Positions 8,463-17,593 of a DNA stretch of 64,000 bases are shown piece after piece. Source of the DNA: JANXYY01 sp035530875 (GTDB lineage Bacteria; Actinomycetota; Actinomycetes; Nanopelagicales; Nanopelagicaceae); contig DATKUB010000061.1 in assembly GCA_035530875.1 (NCBI GenBank), positions 50,106-114,105 of the forward strand, written 5' to 3'. The notes beneath the pieces were generated by a model. That model saw nothing but the letters and a program-made list of their open reading frames with translations, searched no databases and was not told where the DNA came from. Made by a program: the position numbers and the translations under genes. The first letter of the stretch is position 1, and each line of letters begins with the position of its first letter.

Positions 8463-9350
8463 TTAGAGCCAGTAGTCGTTGATGTACTTCTCGCCCTCGT
8501 CGCAGAAAAACGTGACAACATTCTCCACTTGATACTTCTCACGAAGATCTCGAGCCGCCATTAGGTGGGCTCCAGATGATGGTCCTACGAAAATGCCGTG
8601 ATGCCCAGCCAACTGTCGCATTTCTTCGATTGCGGCATCTGAGTCGATAGCAACATAGCCGTCGATATCTTTCTTGTGGCGCTCGATGATTCCAGGTACG
8701 AAACCATCGGCAATGCCCTCGATCAGGTGCTTGGCTACTTCGCCGCAGAGAATCGTGCAAGATTCGTTTGGCTCAAGGGCAATAACTCGGCAGGCCGGAT
8801 TTACCGCCTTGAACGCTTGTCCGACGCCGATGATCGTGCCGCCGGTGCCAACCCCGCCGACTACCAAATCCGGCAAAACACCCTCGGGGAGCTGTTTGAG
8901 AATCTCCTGCCCAAGCCAAGTTCGATTCTCCTCGACGTTCCACTCATTATCGAACTGTTGGGGTGCAAAGTAGCCCGGAAGACTTCCTAATCGACGCACC
9001 TCAGCTAATGCATCATTCACGTGAAAGTCGCCGATGGTGTGGACTTCGGCGCCGAATGCGCGCGATATCGCGGTGCGTTCGGGGCTCATCCCATTGGGCA
9101 TCACGACAAGCATTCGGTAACCCTTCACAGCCGCCACCATGCTCATTGCATTTCCGGTGTTGCCGCTCGAAGCTTCGACAATCGTGTCTCCGGGTTTCAA
9201 TAACCCTTCTCGCTCCGCTCGCTCAATCATGTACTTGGCGATTCTGGCCTTTATAGAACCAGATGGATTTAGAAACTCCATCTTCACCCAGATGCCATCA
9301 ATTTTAATCAGCGGAGTATTTCCAATTGCATCCAGAATGGTTGATGCCAT
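8463..9350 (-). CDS. PLP-dependent cysteine synthase-family (CysK/CysM-like) enzyme
   Basis: 295 residues of fold-type II PLP enzyme. The lysine that should bind PLP lies in NPSGSIKAR near residue 30; the phosphate loop is VVGGVGTGGT near 170 and the substrate loop SSGNTGNAMS near 65. Classical O-acetylserine sulfhydrylases usually have S-V/I-K-D-R, so the alanine after the lysine is a deviation. The start is taken at the second ATG (9350), eight bases after GGAG. It is only about 50 bases from folD on the same strand. A role in the C1/betaine pathway is not obvious: serine, cysteine or a diamino acid are all possible substrates or products. Confidence 0.75.
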   Translation of the reverse strand: MASTILDAIGNTPLIKIDGIWVKMEFLNPSGSIKARIAKYMIERAEREGLLKPGDTIVEASSGNTGNAMSMVAAVKGYRMLVVMPNGMSPERTAISRAFGAEVHTIGDFHVNDALAEVRRLGSLPGYFAPQQFDNEWNVEENRTWLGQEILKQLPEGVLPDLVVGGVGTGGTIIGVGQAFKAVNPACRVIALEPNESCTILCGEVAKHLIEGIADGFVPGIIERHKKDIDGYVAIDSDAAIEEMRQLAGHHGIFVGPSSGAHLMAARDLREKYQVENVVTFFCDEGEKYINDYWL

Positions 9351-9403
9351 ACTCATTTCTCCGCTCAGTTTTATGATCGTTTTCGATCTGTACTAATTAT
9401 GGT

Positions 9404-9437
9404 GCTCACTGCCCGAGGCAACCCTCGGGCAGTGAGC
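9404..9437 (-). terminator. Strong hairpin after the betaine-binding protein gene
   Basis: A 15-base-pair perfect inverted repeat (GCTCACTGCCCGAGG and its complement) with a four-base loop starts eight bases after the stop codon of the binding-protein gene. No U-run follows on the minus strand, so it may terminate, or it may mark a processing point that protects the upstream importer mRNA. Confidence 0.65.
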
Positions 9438-9444
9438 GAATAGA

Positions 9445-10428
9445 TCAGCCAGCCAGCCAGGCTGCAACCTTGTCTGGGTTGGCGTCGACCCACTTCTTAG
9501 CCGCTTGGTCATCGGTCATCTTGTCTTGAGCGATGTATTTTGCGACCTCGTTCTGGTCATCGTTGGTCCAGTTGAAGTTCTTGACCAGGTTGTATGCAGG
9601 TGAACCCGACGTCGCGAACTTTGTGCTTACCACCTTGTTGAGTGGGTATGGCGGGTAGTCGCAAGCGACCGTCTTTGGATCCGCATCACACCCAGGCGTG
9701 TATGGAGGCAGCGCAACGTGCTTCAGCGGCACCTCAGAGAGGAACCACTGTGGCTCATAGAAGTATCCGATTACGGGCTTCTTCTGAGTTTCGCCGTTGC
9801 GGAAGGCAGTGATCAATGCTGCTTCGCTGCCCGTATAAACGACCTTGAAGTTGAGTCCCAGGTTCTTGATGATGGCTTCATCGTTCGTCACGTAGGAAGG
9901 ATCGCCATCTAGGAAGGCTCCCTTGCTACCTGATTCTGATGTCTTGAACATGCTTGCATACTTGTTCAAGTTCTTGTAATCCAAAATGTCCGGATACTTC
10001 TGGGCTAGCCATGGGTCTACATACCAGCCGATGATTCCCTGGTTTCCGGTCGGACCGGCGTCTTGGGCAACCTTCTGTTCCGTTATGTACTTCTTGGTTA
10101 GGTCGGCGTGACCCCAGTTCTCCAAAATGGCATCAACTTCGCCGGTGGCAAAGCCCTGCCAAGAAATTTCTTCACTCAAGTTCTTCTTAACAACGTTGCA
10201 ACCCAATTTGGTCTGGGCAACGTATGCCACTACTGCAGCATCAGCTTCATACCCCACCCATGGATTCACCGCCAAGTTAAAAGTGCCACATGCCGGAGTA
10301 GATGTAGAACTTGATGCCGCCGCACTGCTTGTACTGCTGACCTTAGCTCCACCACATGCGGCGAGAACGAGCGAGGCGGCAGCGATCAAGAGCACCAATG
10401 AGGTGCGTTTTGCGCCTTTTCGTACCAC
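9445..10428 (-). CDS. proX: Glycine betaine/choline-type ABC transporter substrate-binding lipoprotein (OpuAC fold)
   Basis: 327 residues from a GTG at 10428 with GGAAGG upstream. A lipoprotein signal ends in LVLAACGG, so the protein is anchored outside the membrane by Cys. A serine/threonine/alanine linker follows, then an OpuAC-type domain (TFNLAVNPWVGYEADAAVV; EVDAILENWGH; GIIGWYVDPWLAQKYP). Several tryptophans and tyrosines could form an aromatic cage for a quaternary amine, the usual betaine-binding mode. It closes the betB-ATPase-permease-binding protein run. The upstream 19 codons of the open frame are not signal-peptide-like. Betaine, choline and proline betaine cannot be separated by sequence alone. 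Confidence 0.87.
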   Translation of the reverse strand: MVRKGAKRTSLVLLIAAASLVLAACGGAKVSSTSSAAASSSTSTPACGTFNLAVNPWVGYEADAAVVAYVAQTKLGCNVVKKNLSEEISWQGFATGEVDAILENWGHADLTKKYITEQKVAQDAGPTGNQGIIGWYVDPWLAQKYPDILDYKNLNKYASMFKTSESGSKGAFLDGDPSYVTNDEAIIKNLGLNFKVVYTGSEAALITAFRNGETQKKPVIGYFYEPQWFLSEVPLKHVALPPYTPGCDADPKTVACDYPPYPLNKVVSTKFATSGSPAYNLVKNFNWTNDDQNEVAKYIAQDKMTDDQAAKKWVDANPDKVAAWLAG

Positions 10429-10503
10429 GAGGGCCTTCCTTCTCTTCTGATGACCAGCCTTCGGCCATATGTTCCCGCCGATCAATTGAGCGACGGAGTT
10501 TAT

Positions 10504-12507
10504 TTAGGTTGCAACCGCCTTGGCATGCACATCGCGACGGTCAGCAATGGCTTGCGTTATTCGATCAATCAAGATTCCAAGCATCACGATGGCTACGCCG
10601 GCAGCGAGCCCCTTGCCCTTCAAGTTCTCCTGGGAGAATCCAGCAACGACTAGATAACCAAGGCCACCCGCACCAACCAAGCCACCGACCACAACCATGG
10701 CGAGTACGTAGATCAAGCCTTGGTTTATCGCTAACGCAATCGCGCGGCGCGCGGATGGGAGTTGCACTTTTGTGATCAGTTGCCAGGTGTTGGAGCCTGC
10801 AGATATCGCAGCCTCAGTGATGGATTCCGGAACACCCCGAACTCCATCGGCCACCAATTTAATTGCCGCCGGTGAGGCATAAACAACGGCCGCCATAATT
10901 GCCGTGAATCTGGTTGCTCCAAAGAGTCCAAGGAATGGAACGAGGTAAACAAAAGCAGGCATAACTTGACCGGCATCGAGAATTGGGCGGAGAACCCGGT
11001 CTACGGGAAGGCTCCGACCCACCCAGGTTCCGACCACAATGCCAAGAACGACCGTAATTAAAGCAGCGACAAGTGTTGAAGCCAGTGTCACCATTGAGTC
11101 CGACCACAGGCCTGAGATGAGAATTGTAGCAACGCAGACGACCACGATTAAAGCCAGACGAAATCCTTTGAGCAAATATCCGATGACGAAGATCGCTGCA
11201 GCTGTCGTATACCAAGGGGCATTAACCAGAAGAGATTGGATCGGATTGAGCAGCCCGTAACTGAAAAGATCTGTGATCCCGTTGGTGACATTGACTAGGT
11301 GAAGTTGGATCCAACCGGTTGAAGAGTCTGCTATTGAGGCCACCTTCAAACCAAGTATTCCTGAACCGGGAAACTGCGAAGCCCATAAATAGATATTCGA
11401 TATGTAAATTGCAACCAGAGTGAGAAGCAGACCGATCCACTTTGAGGCTACGCCAAACTTCTGTGCCGTTGTCTGCTGCTGCATTGAATCTTTCTGCACC
11501 CGCTCGGCAGCGGCGGTCGTTGAACGGTCCAGAACGACCGCCATAATCACAATTGCCAGACCAGCTTTAAACGAGCGGCCAACATCGAGGGTTTCAAGTG
11601 CTTTGACCACGACCAGACCCAGACCAGGCGCATCGATCAGAGCTGCAATCGTGACCATCGCGAGAGCGGCCATGATTGTTTGGTTGATTCCGACGACGAT
11701 CGTTCGCTTTGCCTGCGGCAACTGGACTTTTCGCAGTGCCTGCCACCGAGTTGAGCCCATTGAGACCGCTGCCTCCACGGTGCTCCACGGAACTCCCCGA
11801 ATGGCGACGGTGGTTATTCGCAAGGCGGGCGGAATCGCATATATCAGTGTCACTATCGTGGCCGAGGCCGGTCCAATTAGAAAAAAGAGGGTAACTGGAG
11901 TCAGATAAACGAAGGTCGGCATCACTTGAGCGAAGTCGAGAATCGGCGTTATGAGCTTTTCAAATCTTGGATATAAACCAGCCAGAACACCGAGCGGAAT
12001 TCCAATCAGTAGCGCAAGTACAACCGCAGCCAACGTAAGAGCCAGGGTGTCCATGGACTCTTGCCACAATCCGAGCAATCCCAACGTGACAAACCCGACG
12101 ACGGCCAATAGTGCGGCGCGCGCACTTGCAAACACTGCTACCGCAAGCCCGATTACTGCGACGACGCCAAGCCAGCCGATCTGCGGGACGGCGCGAGTGG
12201 CACTCCCTTGACTTATTGCGTCTTGCAAAAGGTTGACGAAAGCATTGATTGATGACCGAATTTTGTTGATCACATTTAGGAAAAATGGATTTGAATTTCG
12301 ATTTCGATCTATCGCATCGCTTAAGTTGGTTAATGACTCCTGAACACTGGTGAGGCTCGACCGGTTTAATGGCAGAGTTGATCTGCCTTTAAGCAGGATT
12401 GCCAGGATGAACCAGCCGATTCCAACGATGGCATTCTTGCGGCCAAGTAGTGATTTTGGCGTTTTCGGGGTGGCGAGTTTTTCGGGAGCGAGGGTGGCAC
12501 TAGTCAT
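10504..12507 (-). CDS. proW: Betaine/proline-type ABC transporter permease with two fused permease domains
   Basis: 667 residues, roughly twice the usual ProW length. Two complete BPD_transp_1 domains are visible, one at about 130-330 (ALTLAAVVLALLIGIPLGVL; the EAA loop VEAAVSMGSTRWQALRKVQL) and one at about 460-650 (EAAISAGSNTWQLITKVQLP). Each carries its own EAA loop for contact with the ATPase, so one polypeptide could replace a permease homodimer. An N-terminal helix, a soluble stretch and extra membrane helices precede and separate them. The start overlaps the ATPase stop by eight bases. Fused double permeases occur in some bacterial betaine systems. No frameshift or internal stop is seen. 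Confidence 0.9.
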   Translation of the reverse strand: MTSATLAPEKLATPKTPKSLLGRKNAIVGIGWFILAILLKGRSTLPLNRSSLTSVQESLTNLSDAIDRNRNSNPFFLNVINKIRSSINAFVNLLQDAISQGSATRAVPQIGWLGVVAVIGLAVAVFASARAALLAVVGFVTLGLLGLWQESMDTLALTLAAVVLALLIGIPLGVLAGLYPRFEKLITPILDFAQVMPTFVYLTPVTLFFLIGPASATIVTLIYAIPPALRITTVAIRGVPWSTVEAAVSMGSTRWQALRKVQLPQAKRTIVVGINQTIMAALAMVTIAALIDAPGLGLVVVKALETLDVGRSFKAGLAIVIMAVVLDRSTTAAAERVQKDSMQQQTTAQKFGVASKWIGLLLTLVAIYISNIYLWASQFPGSGILGLKVASIADSSTGWIQLHLVNVTNGITDLFSYGLLNPIQSLLVNAPWYTTAAAIFVIGYLLKGFRLALIVVVCVATILISGLWSDSMVTLASTLVAALITVVLGIVVGTWVGRSLPVDRVLRPILDAGQVMPAFVYLVPFLGLFGATRFTAIMAAVVYASPAAIKLVADGVRGVPESITEAAISAGSNTWQLITKVQLPSARRAIALAINQGLIYVLAMVVVGGLVGAGGLGYLVVAGFSQENLKGKGLAAGVAIVMLGILIDRITQAIADRRDVHAKAVAT

Positions 12508-13537
12508 CGGGCCCCCCAGCGATAACGCTCAGAATCTCATCTGAAGTGACGACGCCTAAGAGCTGCTCGCCATTCATCACGCGTACCGGCCGGCCGGCTT
12601 CAAGAACCTGACGTGCGGCGTCCCGAACAATCATGTCGGGGGCAAGAATTGGCCCGCTTAAATCGTCTACCGAAGTTGGCTCACGAGCGATCCATCGCAA
12701 TGTAAGAATGTGTGATTTCGGAAAATCCCGAACAAAGTTTGCAACGTAATCATCAACTGGCCTCGCCACCAATTCCTCTGGTGTTCCAACTTGCACGAGA
12801 GCACCATCGCGCATGATTGCAATCCGGTCGCCGAGCTTGAGGGCTTCAGCAAGATCATGAGTGATGAAAACCATCGTCTTATTGACCTCTTCATGAAGCC
12901 GAATCACTTCTTGCTGCATGTCGCGGCGGATCAATGGATCTAAGGCGCTGAATGGCTCGTCAAAAAACATGACGTCCGGATTCGAGGCGAGCGCCCGACC
13001 AAGACCGACGCGTTGTTGCATGCCGCCGGAAAGCTCAGATGGATAATTGGCTTCATTTCCCTCAAGGCCGACTAGGGAGATCACTTCCATCGCCCGTGCA
13101 TATCTATCGTTCTTGCTCATGCCATTGATCTCAAGACCATAAGCCACGTTGTCTATCACTCGTCGATGCGGCAACAAGCCGAAATGCTGGAAGACCATCG
13201 AAAATCGTGTTCTACGCAGCTCCCGCAAACGCTGCGTGTTGGCGGCCAAGATATCTTCTCCTTCAAGTTTAATTTGACCAGCAGTCGGCTCAACGAGGCG
13301 AGTCATGCAGCGGACGAGAGTTGATTTTCCCGATCCGGATAAGCCCATCACAACGAAAACTTCGCCGTCTGAAACATCAAAAGACACATCCCGCACGGCC
13401 ACCGTGCATCCGGTCTTCTCTCTTAAATCCGCCCGTGACAACAAGGCATCTTCCGTACCGACGATTCGCTCTGGATTCGGGCCGTAGACCTTCCATAATC
13501 CCTTTACTGAAATTGTGGTTTCTAACTGGTCAGTCAT
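12500..13537 (-). CDS. proV: Betaine/proline-type ABC transporter ATP-binding protein with C-terminal CBS-like domain
   Basis: 345 residues. Walker A is GLSGSGKST near 64, the Q-loop is MVFQHFGLLPHR, the ABC signature is LSGGMQQR near 170 and Walker B is VMFFDEPFSALDP. A C-terminal region of about 75 residues (near 270-345, with a VRDAARQVLEAGRPVRVM segment) looks like a single CBS module; ProV/OpuAA relatives use such domains to sense ionic strength. The long segment between the first strand and Walker A is typical of the ProV/OpuAA subfamily. The start overlaps the betB stop (ATGA), tying uptake to oxidation of betaine aldehyde. Confidence 0.92.
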   Translation of the reverse strand: MTDQLETTISVKGLWKVYGPNPERIVGTEDALLSRADLREKTGCTVAVRDVSFDVSDGEVFVVMGLSGSGKSTLVRCMTRLVEPTAGQIKLEGEDILAANTQRLRELRRTRFSMVFQHFGLLPHRRVIDNVAYGLEINGMSKNDRYARAMEVISLVGLEGNEANYPSELSGGMQQRVGLGRALASNPDVMFFDEPFSALDPLIRRDMQQEVIRLHEEVNKTMVFITHDLAEALKLGDRIAIMRDGALVQVGTPEELVARPVDDYVANFVRDFPKSHILTLRWIAREPTSVDDLSGPILAPDMIVRDAARQVLEAGRPVRVMNGEQLLGVVTSDEILSVIAGGPDD

Positions 13538-15036
13538 GGCTTTGCCCCCCGGGCCGGCTCGGGAAACCAGCCTGATTTAGCCGGTTTTAGATTGGTCCAG
13601 ATGTGTTTGGCCTCTAAGTATTCATGGAGACCGGATGGACCAAGTTCCCGGCCAATCCCGGATGCTTTAAAGCCACCCCACTCAGCTTCTGGGCGATATG
13701 GGCCGTAGTCATTCACCCAAATCGTCCCGTGGCGAAGTGCTCGTGCCACTCGCTCAGCACGTTCCGAATCCCCGGTCCATACGGCGCCAGAAAGACCATA
13801 GATGGTGTCGTTGCCAAGCCGAATGGCATCGTTTTCGTCGTCAAAAATTTCAATGGTAATCACAGGGCCGAACGACTCATCTTGCACACAAGCCATATCA
13901 GTGCGGCAATCATCAAGAACTGCTGGCGTGAGATACCACCCTCGACTCAAATCTGGATCGCTTGGGCGCGTACCGCCGACTAGCAGCTTGGCGCCCTCGG
14001 CAACCGCGGCGGCAATGTAGGCCTCCACCTTGTTCCGGTGCGCTTCACTGATAAGTGGACCAGTTTGAGTATTCGGATCACTCGGCCCGCCCACCTTGAT
14101 CGCGCGGGCGCGCTCGACGATCTTCAAAACTACTTCATCATGAATTTCTCGTTGGACAAGAAGACGCGTTCCAGCCGAGCACACTTGTCCCGAATGGAGG
14201 AAGCCAGCGGTCACTGCGTTATCTATAGCCGCCTCAAGATCAGCGTCAGCGAAAATAATATTTGGATTTTTGCCGCCAAGCTCTAACGCAATTTTCTTTA
14301 CTGTTTCCGAAGCAACTTTCATAATCTTTTTACCGGTGGTTAGGCCGCCCGTGAACGACACCATGTCAACTCTTGGGTCGCTCGTTAGAACAGTTCCGAC
14401 CGTTGTGCCAGAGCCCAAAATCAAATTTGCAACACCGCTTGGAAGTTCCGCTTCTTCCAGTAAGCGCATTAAGTGGATTGCGCTTGACGGCGTCAGCTCG
14501 CTTGGCTTAAGAATAAAACTGCAACCAGCAATTAAGGCAGGAGCGACCTTCCAAGATGCTTGCAGCAGCGGATAGTTCCACGGACCGATCAGACTGACCA
14601 CGCCCACGGGTTCATAAACGATCTTGCTATCAATTTCAACCCGTCCAACATCAACGGCACGATCATGAAAAGTGGCGCCTAGTTCCGCGTAATACCTGAA
14701 GACCGCGATCACGTCGCTGATGTCGTAGTCAGATTCAATGCGGCGTTTGCCCGTGTCTGCGCTTTCAAGCGAGGCAAGAATGTCAGCATCGCGTTCGAGC
14801 AGATCAGCCACTCGATTCACCAGATTGGCTCGTTCGGCGATGGACCACGATGCAAATGCTCCGGAATCAAAAGAGGAGCGGGCGGATTCAATCGCGGCCA
14901 ACGCATTATCGCCAGTTGCTTCGGGGACAATCGCGACAAGTGAGCCATCGTGCGGGCTTTGAATTCTCCTAACCGCGCCATCGCTAGCAAGGCGCCATTG
15001 TCCAGAGATAAATAGAAGAGCTTCAGACTCCGCCAT
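13534..15036 (-). CDS. betB: Betaine aldehyde dehydrogenase (NAD(P)-dependent aldehyde dehydrogenase)
   Basis: About 500 residues. The aldehyde dehydrogenase core is complete: GPWNYPLLQASWKVAPAL near 150, SFTGGLTTGKKI near 225, catalytic glutamate in LELGGKNPNIIF near 248, and catalytic cysteine in GQVCSAGTRLLV near 282. With choline dehydrogenase and the importer in the same leftward run, oxidation of betaine aldehyde to glycine betaine is the most likely job. ATG 15036 is preferred over the ATG at 15078, because a candidate operator lies across 15061-15101 and would otherwise be partly coding. Related amino-aldehyde dehydrogenases are an alternative. Confidence 0.85.
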   Translation of the reverse strand: MAESEALLFISGQWRLASDGAVRRIQSPHDGSLVAIVPEATGDNALAAIESARSSFDSGAFASWSIAERANLVNRVADLLERDADILASLESADTGKRRIESDYDISDVIAVFRYYAELGATFHDRAVDVGRVEIDSKIVYEPVGVVSLIGPWNYPLLQASWKVAPALIAGCSFILKPSELTPSSAIHLMRLLEEAELPSGVANLILGSGTTVGTVLTSDPRVDMVSFTGGLTTGKKIMKVASETVKKIALELGGKNPNIIFADADLEAAIDNAVTAGFLHSGQVCSAGTRLLVQREIHDEVVLKIVERARAIKVGGPSDPNTQTGPLISEAHRNKVEAYIAAAVAEGAKLLVGGTRPSDPDLSRGWYLTPAVLDDCRTDMACVQDESFGPVITIEIFDDENDAIRLGNDTIYGLSGAVWTGDSERAERVARALRHGTIWVNDYGPYRPEAEWGGFKASGIGRELGPSGLHEYLEAKHIWTNLKPAKSGWFPEPARGAKP

Positions 15037-15060
15037 CTCCTGCATTTCCTCCAATCGATG

Positions 15061-15101
15061 ATGTTGCGTACTATGCAACTCTAATTCGTGTCGCGCAACA
15101 T
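15061..15101. promoter_or_regulatory. Candidate operator upstream of betB (three GTTGC/GCAAC half-sites)
   Basis: Half-sites are GTTGCG at 15063, TGCAAC at 15074 and CGCAAC at 15094. The outer two form the perfect 8-base inverted repeat ATGTTGCG/CGCAACAT. The site lies between the end of the IclR gene and the betB start. The nonamer TCGCGCAAC recurs at the IclR start codon (15929-15937), consistent with one regulator acting on both. Binding is inferred from symmetry and position only. Confidence 0.5.
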
Positions 15102-15125
15102 AGTCTCCCTCGGATTCTCGCTAAG

Positions 15126-15929
15126 TCAAGGCCTTTGCCCAACTGCTTCTGGGCTGTATCCGAGACGTCTGGAAACATCAAGGGCGGCGGCAAGGACTGC
15201 TTCACCCGCCACCTTGAGGCGATCGCCTTTTAGCCTAAAAGCTGGACCCGAAAGCGAAAGCGCAGCGCACACTGCGCCATTTCGATCCCAAATGGGCGCA
15301 GCGACTGCAGCTAAACCCTCTTCCAACTCTTCCACCGCATCCGCCCAGCCGCGCGCTCGAATGGTCTCGAACTGGCTGAATAATTGCTCGAAATCGGTGA
15401 TCGTGTGTTCGGTGAAAGCCACCGGCTCTGGGCCGATCATCTCCAGTTGAGTCGCTTTCGGCAGCCAAGAAATAAGTGCCTTGCCGTTGGAAGTGCAGTG
15501 TACCGGTATGTGCCGGCCCACCCAGTTGTGCATCTGGAGAGCGGAGTTAGTGCTAGTCACCTGATCGACGTACAAGGCTTCGCGCCGCCACAGAACCGTC
15601 AGGTTTATCGTCTCGCCTAGGTCGCTTGCTAGGTGTTCGGCAAAAGGCCGCGACAACCTAATGACGTCGAGGCGCGCGCTTGCCACCCCAGCCAACCGCA
15701 ACACGCCGTATCCCAGTCGATATTTGCCTCGCTCAGCCACCTGTTCAACCATGCCTCGAGTTTCCAAAGCACTGACCAGACGGAACGCCGTCGATTTGTG
15801 TACGCCAAGCTCAGCAGCGATCTCGGTGACACCGTTTTCGCCAGATCGGGCAAGAATTTCTAAAATCGCAAGCGCGCGGTCTACAGATTGGACCGCAGAG
15901 GCTCCACTATCTGAAACACCGTTTCTCAT
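15126..15929 (-). CDS. IclR-family transcriptional regulator (betB side)
   Basis: 267 residues from ATG 15929. A winged helix-turn-helix occupies about 15-75 (NGVTEIAAELGVHKSTAFRL), followed by the IclR effector domain (NLTVLWRREALYVDQV, HCTSNGKALISWLP, VEELEEGLAAVAAPI). It lies between the methyltransferase gene and betB on the same strand and probably controls the choline/betaine operon, with choline, betaine or a downstream metabolite as effector (inference). The open frame continues upstream for 54 codons without homology and without an improved ribosome site, so it is excluded. No clear Shine-Dalgarno precedes ATG 15929. Confidence 0.87.
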   Translation of the reverse strand: MRNGVSDSGASAVQSVDRALAILEILARSGENGVTEIAAELGVHKSTAFRLVSALETRGMVEQVAERGKYRLGYGVLRLAGVASARLDVIRLSRPFAEHLASDLGETINLTVLWRREALYVDQVTSTNSALQMHNWVGRHIPVHCTSNGKALISWLPKATQLEMIGPEPVAFTEHTITDFEQLFSQFETIRARGWADAVEELEEGLAAVAAPIWDRNGAVCAALSLSGPAFRLKGDRLKVAGEAVLAAALDVSRRLGYSPEAVGQRP

Positions 15930-16087
15930 CGCGCAACTGCCATGGCTGCGAAAGTAGCCCCAAAACCAGCCCAAAGCAAGGGTACCGGTTCGATATTCCC
16001 GTGCGCAGCGGCTTGCCTCCCGTAGGCGGCCACCGTGATTATGTCCGATCAGAGCCAGGTAGGCGCCCAGCTGTGCTACGAAATTGG

Positions 16088-16104
16088 CCACTGAATTCCA
16101 GTGG
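16088..16104 (-). terminator. Short hairpin after the methyltransferase gene
   Basis: CCACTG-AATTC-CAGTGG is a perfect 6-base inverted repeat two bases beyond the mttB stop. There is no strong U-run on the minus strand, so it is a weak terminator candidate. Confidence 0.35.
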
Positions 16105-16106
16105 AT

Positions 16107-17546
16107 TTAGCGGTCTAAAACGCCCTTTCGCATGGCGATAAATTCCTCGAGTTCGGTCAGAACAGCGGGATCCATTTCCGGTTGCACATAATCCGCCAGG
16201 CGCTTCTGGTAGATCTCAGTTGCCCGCATCACCGTGTCCCGTGAACCAAGACGCACCCAACGCTCATTGTTGTCGCTGTTGGATAGGAAAGGTCGATAAA
16301 AGCAATCACGGAACCGATCCATCGTGTGCGCAGCGCCGAGGAAGTGGCCGCCGTGTCCAACCTCTAGGTGCGCGTCGAATGCCATGGATTCATCAGTGAT
16401 CTCAAGCGGTGTGAACTCGACCATCAGGTTCTGAAGGATCTCAATATCGATGATGAATTTCTCATAGCTAGCAACCAAGCCGCCTTCAAGCCAGCCCGCC
16501 GTATGCATAACCCAGTTGGTGCCCGATAGGAAAGTCGGCAACATTGTCATCATGGTCTGGTAGGCCGATTGAGCATCAGGGATTTGCGCCGAATTCAGCC
16601 CTCCACCAGCGCGGAATGGCAACCCAAAGTGTCGGGCGATCTGGCCAGTACAGAGCAGTCCAATGGCCGATTCTGGCGTTCCGAATTGTGGGGATCCAGA
16701 TTGCATATCGATATTGGAAAGAAATGAACCGAAAACAACAGGTGCACCGGGCCTGATCGTTTGAGCTAATGCAATTCCGGTTAACGCCTCTGCCATCTGT
16801 TGGGCCAGAGAGGCTGGAATAGTTACCGGACTCATCGCCCCCATTAGCAAGAAGGGCGTGAGTACCACGGGCTGAGCGGCGAGAACATACTCCCGCATGG
16901 AATCAAGCATTCGGTCGTCCCAGCGCAACGGCGAATTGCAATTTATCAAAGAAATCAGAGCAGGCACTTCTTCAATGACATCACGGCCACCGTGAATGAT
17001 CTCAGCAATCCGAATTACATCGCGCGCATTTTCTGCTGTGACGACGTTGCCCATGAAAAACTTGTCAGTCAAAGTGGCTGCTGCGTATGCCATATCAAGG
17101 TGACGAGAATCAAGCGATAGGTCATTCGGTTCGCAAACAACACCGCCAACGGTATCGATTGCATCAAAGGACTGCGCTAGTTTGCAGAAGTTTTGAAAGT
17201 CGTCAAAGGTCGCATCGCGTCGGACGTCGCCCTGCCGCACGAATGGGGGTCCGTAAACCCCACCGAAAACCATGGCGTCCCCGCCGATGTGTACGCTTTT
17301 TTGCGGATTGCGCGCCCGTAGGTCGAATTCGCGAGGCGCTTTAGCTACCTGAGCCAAGATCCAATCTGGATCGAACTTAACGTTGTCTCCACTTACTTCC
17401 TGGCCAGCATCGCGGAGCAGGTCAAGAGCCCAAGGGCTCATGAACTCAACGCCGATTTCAGAAACTATCCGCTTCCACCCTCGATCAAGGGTTGCCACGG
17501 CATCAGAACTTAAAATTTCATAACGCGGCATTCGGTTTCTAAACAC
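16107..17546 (-). CDS. mttB: MttB-superfamily methyltransferase, probable glycine betaine:corrinoid methyltransferase
   Basis: 479 residues, the usual size for the family once called trimethylamine methyltransferase. There is no in-frame amber codon, so this is a non-pyrrolysine member like the glycine betaine, proline betaine and carnitine methyltransferases. The barrel segment FRAGGGLNSAQIPDAQSAYQ near 310-330 covers the region where pyrrolysine sits in true MttB, and GHGGHFLGAAHTMDRFRDCF near 410 is a conserved family stretch. It would transfer one methyl of a quaternary amine to the corrinoid protein encoded divergently. Choline/betaine genes next door favour glycine betaine. The start is GTG 17546 with AAGGAG five bases upstream. 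Confidence 0.87.
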   Translation of the reverse strand: MFRNRMPRYEILSSDAVATLDRGWKRIVSEIGVEFMSPWALDLLRDAGQEVSGDNVKFDPDWILAQVAKAPREFDLRARNPQKSVHIGGDAMVFGGVYGPPFVRQGDVRRDATFDDFQNFCKLAQSFDAIDTVGGVVCEPNDLSLDSRHLDMAYAAATLTDKFFMGNVVTAENARDVIRIAEIIHGGRDVIEEVPALISLINCNSPLRWDDRMLDSMREYVLAAQPVVLTPFLLMGAMSPVTIPASLAQQMAEALTGIALAQTIRPGAPVVFGSFLSNIDMQSGSPQFGTPESAIGLLCTGQIARHFGLPFRAGGGLNSAQIPDAQSAYQTMMTMLPTFLSGTNWVMHTAGWLEGGLVASYEKFIIDIEILQNLMVEFTPLEITDESMAFDAHLEVGHGGHFLGAAHTMDRFRDCFYRPFLSNSDNNERWVRLGSRDTVMRATEIYQKRLADYVQPEMDPAVLTELEEFIAMRKGVLDR

Positions 17547-17593
17547 GCGATCTCCTTCTTGACGTTTACCCCAATCTAGGTGGACTATACGCT

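Noticed and set aside
15930..16091. 54-residue N-terminal extension of the leftward IclR protein
   Set aside because: The extension has no family similarity, is Gly/Trp/His-rich, and would use up the whole promoter region.
16107..17546. Possible pyrrolysine (amber) codon in the MttB-family gene
   Set aside because: The gene is open throughout with no in-frame TAG, and no pyrrolysine genes are visible.
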